Of a DNA stretch of 64,000 bases, positions 32,119 to 43,140 are shown in pieces. Within the stretch, counting starts at the first letter, position 1, and each line of letters opens with the position of its first letter. The DNA comes from Phytophthora quininea (Eukaryota > Oomycota > Peronosporomycetes > Peronosporales > Peronosporaceae). The translations under genes and the position numbers were made by a program. Location of the stretch: NCBI GenBank assembly GCA_011947345.1, contig JAAVTG010000023.1, positions 62,001 to 126,000 of the forward strand, in the 5' to 3' direction. Under the pieces are notes generated by a model that saw nothing but the letters and a program-made list of their open reading frames with translations, was not told the origin of the DNA and made no database searches.

Positions 32119-32861
32119 TCATGGAAGGTTTTGGTAACAACGCCTTCCCCGAACTTGCCCCTTCGGTACTGTCCTCGATCTCGGACGAAGCCACAGATTA
32201 CGTCGGGGAGGTCGAAGTGCTCGCTTTTCAAATTGAAGGGTGATGGTCGCAAACGCGGCGTACAGCGTAGGATCCTCCAACTGCTCGCAATAAATTACAT
32301 GGAGCTCGCAACCACGAGCGCAGCAATCGTCCCAAAGACCACAATACCGGGCGAAACCACGGAAATAATGGCTAAAACGCTGGCAAGCCAAACCTCTGAC
32401 CAAAAATGATATGGCATATCTTCTCCTTCATGCCGCTGTCGCCACTCTGCATTTTATTGCGATTGTGTCTGGATGCGTTTTCTTCTAAAAAGTTGACAAT
32501 TATCGACGCCTCGAACTTGTCGTTCCGTGTTGAGCCATTCATAAGTCCTTCTGTCCTGACCGCATGCTCGAATTCAGGGGTAAACCTCGTTTCCTTTAAA
32601 GTTCGGGCAGCGTATACCTTTGATCTTAGATTTATTTGACGTTGGAGGAGCTGTTACCATGCTTGTATCTGACATCGAGAGGGTTCTGGTGTCTAGTTGC
32701 GTCCTCGTTGCTGCAAGCTCAAGTTCTAGTTGCCTTATCAGCTGAAGTTGACTGTGCAGCTCCATGTTTCCACGTTCGGACAGGTCAAAGTGAAGGTCAT
32801 TAAGCAAAACCAGCGCGTTCGGTCGTGGGCCTTCGCGCGCGTCAGCACCTCGTGCGTTCAT
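32119..32861 (-). pseudogene. Copia gag-like fragment
   Basis: The open frame from 32861 begins MNARGADAREGPRPNALVLL, contains a coiled stretch (LIRQLELELAATRTQLDTRT) and reaches KIKGIRCPNFKGNEVYP. It continues in another frame with EFEHAVRTEGLMNGSTRNDK. Its position between the primer-binding site and the pre-integrase block supports gag. No zinc knuckle is seen in this copy. Confidence 0.5.
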
Positions 32862-32933
32862 GTCTTCACCTTCGACTTCGGCGTTGCCTCGCGTATTGTC
32901 GAAGTTGCCACTAGTCGCATTTGGCTGGTTGTT

Positions 32934-32945
32934 GGGCTCATAACC
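32934..32945 (-). promoter_or_regulatory. Copia primer-binding site matching the initiator tRNA-Met anticodon arm
   Basis: On the minus strand GGTTATGAGCCC lies three bases inside the presumed LTR end (CA at 32950-32949). Its complement GGGCTCATAACC matches the anticodon stem-loop of eukaryotic initiator tRNA-Met (CAT anticodon). Drosophila copia and yeast Ty5 prime from this internal half-tRNA rather than the tRNA 3' end. A missing second LTR prevents confirmation. Confidence 0.65.
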
Positions 32946-32948
32946 AAA

Positions 32949-33600
32949 TGAAATGGTAGATTTTATCCTAAAGTGGCGCCTCGCGCCGCGATGTAGTGTA
33001 ATAGGGCCTCGCGCTGAGTGAAATTGAAAGAATAAGGGTTGGTGTCGCTAGCTACCTAATTGACTAAGCTAGTTCTGTGTGCATTCGTTTCTGGTAGGTT
33101 TTCACGTTGATAAGAGTAGGAGTGACACTGGCGAGCGCAAGGACGAGAGCGGAACGCAGTTTCTTAGAAGATCTACGAGTAGACGCCACACGATTGACCC
33201 GTTCGAATTCTCTCTTCAACAGCAAGCGCGGTTCAAACTCTCCCTCCACCTGCAGACGCTCGACCTCTAAACGCCAGTCCAATTGCATGCCTAAACACGC
33301 GGCTCCATCTTGTCTACAGCCAGTGCCGCCACCACATGCTGCCGTTGACGGCGCCTCCGTGTGTGTCGAGCGGCTCGAGTCTTCGTCATGTTTTTCTGAA
33401 AGGAGGAATTCTCTCTGACAATGTCGCCCACCCCAGCGCCCGCGAGCCATCTGTTTGGTTTTTGTTGTCGGTGCGTCTCCCTTGTGCTGCCGGGTCCGGC
33501 AGCGAAAAGATTTAATACCGCCCCTGACCTCTCCAGGCCTCGATGAGGGAATTGTATATGTGGGCAGAGTACTCACAAATATTGATCAAGTCTTACATAT
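32949..33600 (-). repeat. Candidate 5' LTR of the Copia element, outer end undefined
   Basis: It begins (plus strand) with TG immediately outside the primer-binding site, as an LTR should. Open frames inside, including one of 170 residues at 33064-33576, have Arg/Ser/Thr-rich low-information composition and are treated as non-genic. The far boundary near 33.6 kb is a guess because the partner LTR is not in the window. Confidence 0.35.
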
Positions 33601-36600
33601 CACACGAGATAACTGCAAGTAGCCGCCTGCATTTGTGACTTCCACCGTCTCTTCTGCAGGTGGATTCGCACTTATACACAAAGTAGCGCATCAGGTGCCA
33701 GTTCCAAACAATAGGGCATAGTGGGCATAGCTCTCGTTGGCTTTGTGCACAATTATTGTGCTTGTGTGATCAGGAAAGCGTTTAGCTGTGCCCCTGTCCT
33801 GCAAGTCAACCCTATGCTTAGTTGCGCGCGCATGCTGGAATCCAAGCAAACAATAAGTCGTGAATACTGGAAGACAAACCAAGGTAATTGCGCTGCAAAC
33901 GCTATAATTACCGTTCGCGTAACGTGTTATCTATCCGTTCTCGGCACAAGCGATCTCAACTTGGCGCCTAAGCACATGAAAATTCAGATAAACTTAAGCA
34001 AACGTAAGTTTCGTGCTTTAGCTGTGTTTGTGTTTGTTTCTTTGTGTGTGTCTCTCTCTCTCTCTCTGCCACATTATCGATTTAAATAAACATCAACAAA
34101 AACGGAGAGGACGGCGCGTGCGTTGCAATTGCCCAGGTCTGGCCAAATGTGCCAGGCGCATGAAGGAGGGAAGGAGGGTAGCGGGAGTTTACCGTCGGCG
34201 TGGCACCAGCAACGAAGAAGGCTCGTCCGAGTTGTCCACCGGTGCGGCATCAGCGGACGGTCCAGAAATTGCAGAAGTACTAACACGCGTACTGCGGATT
34301 TTGAGTTCGCTGACACTGCTCGTCTCCACAGTCACGTACACCATCTTCGACTGTCTACGCTGACGAGAGCGACTTTTGGGCTCTGTAATCATACAGCCAA
34401 CCTGTAAAGATACAATTAACAATATAGAGTCCGATACTGATATCAGCCATGCTTGTTATTCTGAACGCTTAAGTGGTGGGTCCTCGTTCCAGGACCGAAG
34501 CGGCGTATGTGGTTCGGGACACCTGGAAAGTATTGAACACCCCCAATGTTTGCGCACGTTCCTTAGGAAGCAACAGATTTAGCACTCGGTTACAAAGCCT
34601 ATTATTCGCCGCTACTAAAACAAAATGCTCCACAACAACAGCTACGTTTACGAGACGGTACAATTAGCACCCAAGCATCGCTTTCAGGAATCGATGAATC
34701 ACACTGCAACTATCGCCTATGGGTTTATCATAGATGAGACAGGCGTGCCTGTTAGATTGGACGTGAGTTTAGAAATGATGCCGGCTCGTCTTTTCAACTG
34801 CCTTAACTTGCTGAATAGGTAGTACCAGCTTAGGGTGCGCGATAGTGACGAACCCTTCCTCTCATTTCAAACCCCAGGGGTCACTTTAGCCGTGCCCCTG
34901 TCGAATGCCACCCGCAACTTCCAACAGCGGGATTCGTGTAGTACCCACCACCATTTTGTGAATACTATTTTGACAATATGAACGAATAAGATGTGGCGGC
35001 TCACCTCTGACACGACTTGGTGATGCCTAGATCTTGAAGCTGAGCAAGTGCGGGTTTTGTGCACCTGAAATCCCGTGATTGTGTGGTTACATCGGACCCG
35101 ATAGAGTCCGAAGCAATCCAGCAAAGTTCAAGACCTGCAAGAGTGAGGCAAAACGACTTTGTCCGTTATGTGAAAAACCAAGCCCGCCTTCTCGATCGAG
35201 TGTAATTCTAAACACATGAGGCTCTGCTACCCAAGATCGACGGAATCTGGACCGACCTCCTGGACGACAAGGGCCGTTCCTTTATCTTTAGTGGATGGAT
35301 AAATACATCCTAACTTTGTTACAGCGCTGTACTACCGGGTCACATTTATCACCGCGTGTCTCTTCATTGGTTTGAGCGTTACAACGTAATGTTTCCCCAC
35401 TCTCATTGACATATTCCTCCACCGTTAGTGGATCGATGTCTCAGTAACACATGTTATATTGTTAATCGTACTGTGGAAACCGATTACCAAATTGCTCGAT
35501 GAGCTAGCCCCGCGATTAATTGTCGATGAGCTGTGCCTACCGTCCATGAAGTGATGGGAATAGAATCATTGGTAAGCTGCCCAAGCTGCCCCCTTGTGGC
35601 AATATTTGCCAATCGCGAGTCGTGAGAAAAACAAATAGACAATCATAATGAGGAGTCGCCGAAGGATCGCTCGTTGATAAACTATCCCCCTTGCAAGTGT
35701 TTTTGTCGGGCATAGATCATCGACGAATTCGGTGATATGTCCGACTGCTTAGCCGATAAATAGTGTTTCATTTTTAAATAACGTTTAATATCGAATAGGC
35801 TGCGGCACACTATTTTAAAGAGTGGGGTAAAATGAAAAATGCGCACCCTATTTCATCCCTACTCTAAAAGTCGTACTTCTCAAGCCGTTTACTACAAGTA
35901 CTGTGATTATTATGGCTAAACCATCGATTGCACATACCTTCAATCACATGTGGGTGAAGTGGCCAAGCGGCACGGACGATTCCAGATTAATATCGAGGTA
36001 TCCTACATGATAGCAATTTAATAACACGGTATCTAAGTCGATAAATAAAAGTTGCAAATATTTTATTGTTTTGAAAATCGAATGTATTCCATAAAACAAA
36101 AGTCATGGCAAACATACACATTATGAGTTGAAAACCGATACTGTTAGGATAAAACCTTTCGATTTTGGACTGAAAAATGATCGTAGACGTTGCTAGTCCA
36201 ACCTGTCATCGTGGAACGAAGGCTGTGCCGTGGTAATTCAGTAACTATAGAGTTCTCCTTAAAATTTCCTTGAATTCTTGCCTTTCTTGTTTTAAGATGG
36301 AGTGTGGATTGTTTTTACTGTAGTGTCTAGCTCTAACCTGTACTCTGGGCCCAGAAATTACTGGGGGCCGCACTCTATTCAAATGCACTCTAGTTTTATA
36401 CAGTGCGGTCAAACAGCGCGCTCTATTCGCTGCGCACTATATTAGCTAGGGGATTCAAGATATTATACGTTAGTAGTCTTGACGATTTGTAATGAATTAA
36501 AAAAAAACAGGTTGCTGTGCGATAAATAGGGGAATCTCAAAATCGATCGAGGTATTAGGCGGCAGGTTAGAATGAAACGCTACGGCATGTACACAAATTA

Positions 36601-37754
36601 GCTGCTCCCGGCTAAGGTACATGTAAAGAATTCTGTTTTGACCAACGTCTTGGGGTCGGAAGATAGATAATCTATGGTCCTTCACTACAAGGAGCGCAAG
36701 CGAGCGTCATGACTTCCATCAAGCCTATCGAAGACTCGTGACTCAACTAGACAGAACCGGGAGAACCCAAATGACGAGATCGCAGCAATAGTTATTTAAA
36801 ATCAAAACCGCCATTCATACAAAGTTTTATATAAGTAAAACGATGAGTTGATAAGCCAACTGTAAAGAGATCCTTTTCTTATTTAGTGGTGACAAGTGTC
36901 GGATGGGCGCTCAGATTATCTCAGTTGAATGTCATCAGTATTGCCATATACCACAATTCAACCACATATGGAAGTCGGAACGCGCGCACTGGAAAGCCTT
37001 GGAATAAGTTAATTTATTCTCGATCGGCCGTGTTGTTGTAAATCGCGGCAGATCCGATCATGCCTACGCCATACGTTTTTAAGATTAAATCGTCTGCGCG
37101 AGGTGTCAGCCTCGTCCGGATGGTTAGGACCACCGTTCTACAATTGGGAGCTCGGCTTGCTAGACAGCCCAGCCATAAACACTCCTCTAAGCGTGAGCTT
37201 GCTTTGTCAGCGAATGGTAATCGAATGGGTCACTGATTATGCCAGTGGTCGAAGCTGGTAAACCCCTCCTTCTGACGTGTGTCGTAGATATTCAGCGCCA
37301 TCCAGTGTAGCCGTCCTGGGCGCCAGACCAATAAACTGCCAGAACTTCAATGAAGTACCACCTCACATTATTAGTTGATTTGGTTCGGTGTTTTGGTATG
37401 ACAAACTTTTCATTTTCAAACTTCGATGTGTGAAGACTATCAATAGTTTGAAGGTACGAAGCAGCATGTAAAATCAAGGAGAACAGGGCATCGTGCACAT
37501 ACGCCCGCTTCGGATGAAGTGTGGTTGAGGTCTTTGAAGCTATCACGCGTCTGTGGTTATTTTCTGGGTGTGTAATTCTTACATCTGATAGTGCTTTGAG
37601 TTGCTTAAGCTATTATATCATTATTAGTCTAGTTGACACCAACGCATGACAGGTTTACACTTTAAGTAAAATACTGTTTATATTAGACAACACCTGCTGG
37701 ATGTCGCCCTGTGCTGCTTATTTTTATAAAGTGGAAACGAGCTATGTAACGGGA
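33601..37754. other. AT-rich gene-poor stretch
   Basis: Long stretches without open frames on either strand, especially 35.1-37.2 kb. I recognise no gene, RNA gene or terminal repeat. Probably old, decayed transposon sequence. Confidence 0.5.
34044..34068 (+). repeat. GT/TC microsatellite
   Basis: A short GTGTGTGT run passes directly into about nine TC dinucleotides. Simple repeat with no apparent function. Confidence 0.7.
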
Positions 37755-37988
37755 TTACACGGTAGTTATCGATGTCGGCAGTTCTATCCCCTCTGCCACA
37801 GTCACGCGCCGCTTTTTGAGGGGCTTAAAACTTGTGCGTTTAGAGAGAGTTCCGCTAAACATAGTTGAATATGTAGTTTGTTCTAGCCGTCCGATGCAAT
37901 ACTTGGACAATTGTTGGCTATAAACTGCTGTTAAAAAGTGTGCTTGCATGGTGTACACATTTTTGGGACAGTTTGCTGCCTGTCCCAC
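37755..37988 (-). pseudogene. Possible transposase fragment
   Basis: 78 residues ending KPLKKRRVTVAEGIELPTSI, with CPKNVYTMQAHFL earlier. The Cys and His spacing recalls BED-type fingers of hAT transposases, but only one Cys is present. It lies about 310 bp from the next transposase relic on the same strand, so both may belong to one decayed element. Confidence 0.3.
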
Positions 37989-38302
37989 AAAATGATACCA
38001 TAAATGAAGGTAGCATGGTCACTGTTTATGTTGGATCTCTGACAGTTTGATGGTACAGGTCGCTTCTTCTCTTAGGCAACTTCTCGTACTACGCAGCAAC
38101 TCTCCTCTCTCCAGCTTTTGCAACACGTCTGGCTTCATCAGCTTCTACATCTCTTTGGTCGTCGTTTTGTCTGCATAAACTTTCGATGTTCCTCTCGTTG
38201 GCCGCAACTAATTTCCGATATTTGGCTTGCGCTACATTGCTGCAGCTTTGCTACTCTATCTGATTGGTACGGTAACTGTCATTTGTTTGCTGTGCTCTGC
38301 GC

Positions 38303-38843
38303 CTAGCATAGTCTGCCTTCTGTTGCGTGTTTGCATCCCTCCTTATCCATGGCCGTAGCAGCACAGACAGCAAAACGTTCATCGCTCATCATCAAACAAT
38401 CGCCGTTATCGAACTCATCATCACGGTTTCGGCATTTTCTGTATCCCCCCTCTATCGACGAGTTTATTATATATGCAATTTGGTCTCTATCCACATTATG
38501 AATGGGGCGGCAATTTTCCTTTTTGTTCTGTTGTTGAACACAATAGCAGGTTAAAGAAAAATTACATTTTTTTCTGTCGTCAAGTCGGCCGGACCCCAAT
38601 GATTCTATACAGCATTTTATCTCGGCTGACCGGATAGATGCCCGAGTTTTCAAGGCCGTCAACAACGTGAGCGCGCCTCAAAGCTGTGTCAACGGCTCGT
38701 CTCGATATCGCCACAATGTTCGATTCATCTACTATGGTTTGGGTTTCCATTTGGAAAGAGCTGATTTGGACGTCGAGAACCGCTTTAAAGCGATTGAAGA
38801 CACTAACATCCATCGTTAGTAGGGGAGTGAGATATGTGAACAT
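38303..38843 (-). pseudogene. Relic of a DDE (CENP-B/Jerky-type) transposase C-terminus
   Basis: The N-terminal piece (38843-38580) reads LTPLLTMDVSVFNRFKAVLD, equivalent to the third-Asp motif of pogo/Jerky transposases (LTQPLDVGVF-type). It continues with RRAHVVDGLENSGIYPVSRD, also typical of the region after the DDE core. The second piece continues in another frame. Sequence differs clearly from the pogo-like element at 27.4 kb, so this is a different family. No terminal repeats found. Confidence 0.6.
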
Positions 38844-39428
38844 GTAGCGCGTACAACCGTTTCGCGATCACATTTCATTGTTCTCACGGAATATGCGTAT
38901 GGCGCCTGCCGATTAACAACAAGACAGGCCGTTCTGGAGTAATTTTGAAGCCATACACCCAACAAGTAGATGGAAATGTAGTTAGATTATTTCGCATGTA
39001 AGGGCTGCGTTCGTCATCGTTGCGGATAAAATGCCCAAGCTTCGTCGTCGTGAAACACACCACGATTCGTGCGGACATCGACCGAGTGGAACACGCCGTG
39101 CACTTCTTTTCCGTTACCTCTAGGTTGAGTCCTCGCTTCGCATTCACGGGTACTTGATTGGTGTAACCGACAATGACTTGTGTCGAGCTCCCGTAACCTG
39201 AAGTGGTAACGGTGAAGTAAAGGAATGTGATTGGATAAAATGTCTGCCTTTGGCCGTCTCCTTCAGAATTCGACACGCCAGACACGCTGCACTTGAAGGA
39301 GTTGCCGTCGACCGCCGGCGGGTGTGCGCCGCCAAGATCGCTGTCAGCACTAATATCGCGCCCCAAGAAGCCCAAAGGGTGACCAAGGATCTCCCGGCCG
39401 CGGATGGCGCGAAGATGACGGCGAGAAG
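38844..39428. other. Between DDE relic and Crypton, no clear gene
   Basis: Minus-strand open frames reach into this stretch from the Crypton side. One (39386-39144) starts MVTLWASWGAILVLTAILAA, a signal-peptide-like string, but its remainder has no protein-like features. Possibly the 3' end of the Crypton element. Confidence 0.3.
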
Positions 39429-41623
39429 TCACCACCACCCGGCAGGGTGGCCAGCAGGCTGTCGTTTTGTGTCGGTACATGAGGTGTGCTGAGCTCTCAT
39501 GGTAAACACGATAGCAGTGGACGTATTGACGATTATGTTGAGATATATGCTAACTTCGTGCTGCTGCTTTTTTCGTTTTCTATTGCGAAAGGGAACTGAG
39601 CGTGCCTCTGGGTTAGCGTCATGAATGGCTTCTCGAATCCGGCGCAAGGTCGTGACAGCTCTCTCAGAGCGCTGTTTGTGCAGGTGCTTTGGGGGCTTCA
39701 ACAGCACTTTTGCCATTCCCTGATAATAAAGGCTGTCGACCTGCTCCTGATTTGTAGGCCGATGCATCTCGATGTCGTCTGAAACTTCGACGCCGACAGA
39801 GATATGGCGCACAAGAACGGACCACTCGGAAAACATCTTGCGGTTAGACGCAGAGAAATCGCAGGTGTGCAATGTTCGAAATGGAGGATATCCCGCTGCT
39901 TGGTTGCCTAGCCACCACAGACGCCACACACCCAGCGCGTCAAGTTGCGGAAATTTGAACTGCTCTGGCATCTTATGGAACCGACCGTCGGATGGCCAGT
40001 AATGGACACTACTTTGACGGCTTTGAGGGGAGTTAGACTCCATTGCCGAGTTCTGCCTTTGCCACAGCCCTGCCTCCTGGAGCAGCGACCGGATTGTAGT
40101 GCCAAGAGCATCTCGCGTGATGCTACCATGCCCAATGCATCTCTCCTCTAAAAGCTTGTCGAATCCATCCAACAGCACGTCAGGTAGACGCTGTAGAGCT
40201 GTGGGTGTCTGCGAGTGCTGCTGTAGCAGCTCGATATGTGGTGGAATCCCCGTGGGTCGTATCCACGAGTTTGGTGTCATACTTAGAAGGCTTTGCAGCT
40301 TCTCGATGACCCCTTCACCTCGGAATACATACGAAGAGAGCAGTGGATGGCTTTGAGATACATGGCGGCGAACGTGTCCCGCGTGTTGCACAATTGATGC
40401 CAAACAGAGATGCAATATGGGGGCAAGGTGGGCATCGGTTTTCATGCTCGGGAACATCTTCGCAATGCTGTCTAGCACGAATTCGTCTGAGGGTCCTTGA
40501 AGTGTGGTGGTAGCGATGCGAACCGTGAGCTGTTCTGAGGCATGCCGGCGACGACGCGCCCCAGATACTGATCGCCGGCTGCTTCATAGCGAAAATAGCG
40601 ATCTTGGACGCCGCCTAAGGACCAGCCGCAACGCAAGCACACGCTGACAATCGACGGACTGACCGTGCTGCCGCTGCTGGCATAGGTAGCCACTCCCTTC
40701 CTGATGGAATGCGTCCCGTAAACCTTTTGCCCAGTGATTTCTTCCAACATTTTGCCAAGGACCTTGCAAAAGCGAGACTTTTGGTTCGAGCCAGGGAAAA
40801 GTTTGCCTGTCGTGAGAGTTGAGTTTGATGCTAGATAAATCCCGAGCGCGAGTACCCAACAGCATGATGGCTGAGTGGGGTTGGCGTAAATATGACGAGG
40901 ATCCTTGGGGCCACTTCCCTCTCGGTTTGTTTTTGTTTTGTGCAGCACACATCCAACACTGTCATCCGCGCTGTGTAAATGCGAGAGGTGCAGCGTTTCC
41001 ACCGACTTGGAACGACACATTAGGTTCCATTGCGACAGCAAGAAGAGGTGAGCAAATCCATTGTCATCAAGTGACAAAGTGCGCCCCGCCAATTGCGTGT
41101 ACAGGGAAAATGTCAGCGGTTCTTTTCCAGACTTGCGCTCACATCCAGCTTGATCATTGTCTGCTTCTACTCGTTTAAGCCCTCTGAAAAATGTTTTGAG
41201 GTCGTCCAGATATTCTGGGGCAGATCCAACCGCTTCCGCCGGTAAACGTCCTTCAAAGCACTTCGATACCCACTCAGTGTGGATACCTTGATGGCGCCAC
41301 CGTTCATCTTATGTAGTAGAAATGCTTCAAAATGGGTAGGCGTAAATACAGACACGTTAATACTACCATCATCTTAAAAAAGAAGCTGGCAATTCTTGAG
41401 TTTCTCGAATCCATTTGCTAATGCCGTTGATATAGCTGCGGTAGGCCTTCTTGGTACTGAAAGCGGTGCAAGCTCCTCGAACTTGGTCAGCATTGAGGTG
41501 ACCGGGTACCGGCGTCGCCAGCGAAGCGTCAGTTCTTGTAGGTCGCCCTGGAGAAGTGGAGGAGTCGTCGCGGTTGGCCATACGGACGGAGGGGAGGGAG
41601 GGGGTCTTGGACTGAGACAACAT
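39429..41623 (-). mobile_element. Crypton-type DNA transposon encoding a tyrosine recombinase
   Basis: One long minus-strand gene read in several frames. It starts MLSQSKTPSLPSVRMANRDD (41623). A SAM-like N-terminal helical domain holds KKAYRSYINGISKWIRETQE and VSTLSGYRSALKDVYRR. The catalytic domain has the first Arg in WNLMCRSKSVETLHL, a Lys in HKTKTN, the HxxR box in YGTHSIRKGVATYAS (about 40711-40694) and the Tyr in QDRYFRYEAAGDQYLGR. This R-K-HxxR-Y set is that of tyrosine recombinases. With no reverse transcriptase nearby it fits Crypton rather than DIRS/Ngaro elements. A long C-terminal domain follows (FPSMKTDAHLAPILHLCLAS, DALGVWRLWWLGNQAAGYPP). Frame changes near 41375, 41180 and 40495 fit single missing bases. 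Cryptons lack terminal inverted repeats, so exact ends are not visible. Confidence 0.82.
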
Positions 41624-42832
41624 TGTTTTTACAGTAATTTAAGCCAATCAAAGTCAAAATATTATTGTAACGAGCTTGGCTTACGTTTTCTTGTTAAATC
41701 TCGTTGACGGGGTTGCAGTTTGATTGGCTCACTAGCTGCCACTGACAAAATTTATTTTGTGAAATCATAGTGGATTTTGGTTACGCAGGCATGTATTTAC
41801 TTATAGTGGTGTTACCAGAGTTGGAGAATGCAAATTGATCTTGCCAACGTCGTAGTCTTTAACGGCTTTTCTATTGAACATCTCAGTAGTTTTGACAGCA
41901 ATAACAGCCATCTTCATGCGATCCGACTGGCTCAACCTGCGCTTGACCATGTGACCATGGCGAAGTCGAAATACGAAGTAGAAGTCGTTATCGCCCCCTT
42001 AGAAGTGTCTTGTTAATACTGAAACGCGTGATCACTTTTGGTGTCCCGCAATCGTGTGTCCCGCACTTGTATCAGATGAAATACGACTTCCTCTGTGCCG
42101 TGGATACTTATGCAACCCAACCGGATGTCGTAATTAACACCAAAACCTAATGTGTTATCACATGCTATCCCGTCTAACTTTATTACAATAGGGTAGCGTA
42201 TAAATTTTTGTATTTACCATTATCAAAAAATACCAAAAACATTCATTTTACTGCTGCTTGTGTCCTTCGTCGTGACGTTGATGGCTTCCGGCGACCTCTG
42301 TCACGACTTCGCCAGGACACAGATAATTACCAGTATTTGTGCGCCCAAACCAACAACGTATTTTCATAGTGTCCAGAGTGGGAGTATATTAACAAATTCT
42401 CGGTAGGAGGTGTCCGTTGTCAAACTCACCTCCCCAAGCAATTAGCCTTCCGTTTTCCATCTGAAGGCATCACTGAAATAAAATTTGCTTTTGGTTCTTC
42501 ACATGAATCAAGAACTGTCTCAACCGGGAACTTCAACAAACTCACGAAACAGTGGGCATGATATTGTTTTCGCAATCACGCTGAATAGAAGCGAATCGAA
42601 ATCCAAGCTGCATCACCAGAAACTCTACAAAACACACAATATTTCAACAACGGAACATTATCATTACTCAAATACAAATGTCAATTTTAACTTTAGACAA
42701 TGTCAGCTTCGAAGGCATGACCTCTTCAATTGAATAAAGGAACCTGCGCGTTGCATACCCTAGTTGTATGAAGAGGTTGATAATCAATGAACATGTGAAG
42801 GAAGTGGTCTTTGTTTGTCGCAGAACGCATCG
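41624..42832. other. No gene recognised, AT-rich
   Basis: Only short open frames. The stretch may include the 5' end of the Crypton element; no diagnostic repeat is visible. Confidence 0.45.
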
Positions 42833-43140
42833 TCAACAATGTTCCGTAATAAAAGAATCCAGCACCACTAAGCTATTTTCTCTATTGTTACCTTCTGTAT
42901 ATTCTGCAGTGGCGTTTCGATTTTGAAAATCTACGCCAGCAGTACGATCATACATAGATTCGTGATCACCCATCCTGATTTCTTTTCGGGATCGTGAAGA
43001 GGTATGTGACCCGGTTTTCCGTACTGAAAGCATGTTCTCGTGCGCTTAACGCCCTCCTTACTTTCTTTCCTCTGTTGACTTGCTCTTACCGTACCCACGT
43101 TTATGCCTGCCATTGTCTTTTTTGTTGTTGTGTTCCACAA
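42833..43140 (-). pseudogene. Retrotransposon gag zinc-knuckle relic
   Basis: Reads RTRTCFQYGKPGHIPLHDPE, a decayed CCHC knuckle (CFxCGKPGHIxxxC) in which the second and last cysteines are lost. A Lys/Arg-rich stretch precedes it. A separate copy from the truncated Copia element at 30-33 kb. Confidence 0.5.

Larger units (their letters stand above)
30342..32949 (-). mobile_element. Truncated Ty1/Copia retrotransposon
   Basis: Read on the minus strand from the right: a primer-binding site, a gag-like region, a GAG-pre-integrase block and an integrase core. The C-terminal region of integrase is degraded, and no reverse transcriptase or RNase H domain is found before sequence similarity is lost near 30.3 kb. 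No second long terminal repeat was found on the left. The element is therefore 3'-truncated and interrupted by stops and frame shifts. Confidence 0.72.

Noticed and set aside
33064..33576. 170-residue minus-strand open frame
   Set aside because: Lies in the presumed Copia LTR, low-information Arg/Ser/Thr composition, no start context or domain.
39144..39386. Signal-peptide-like minus-strand frame MVTLWASWGAILVLT...
   Set aside because: The part after the hydrophobic string has no protein-like features, and it overlaps the likely Crypton 3' end.
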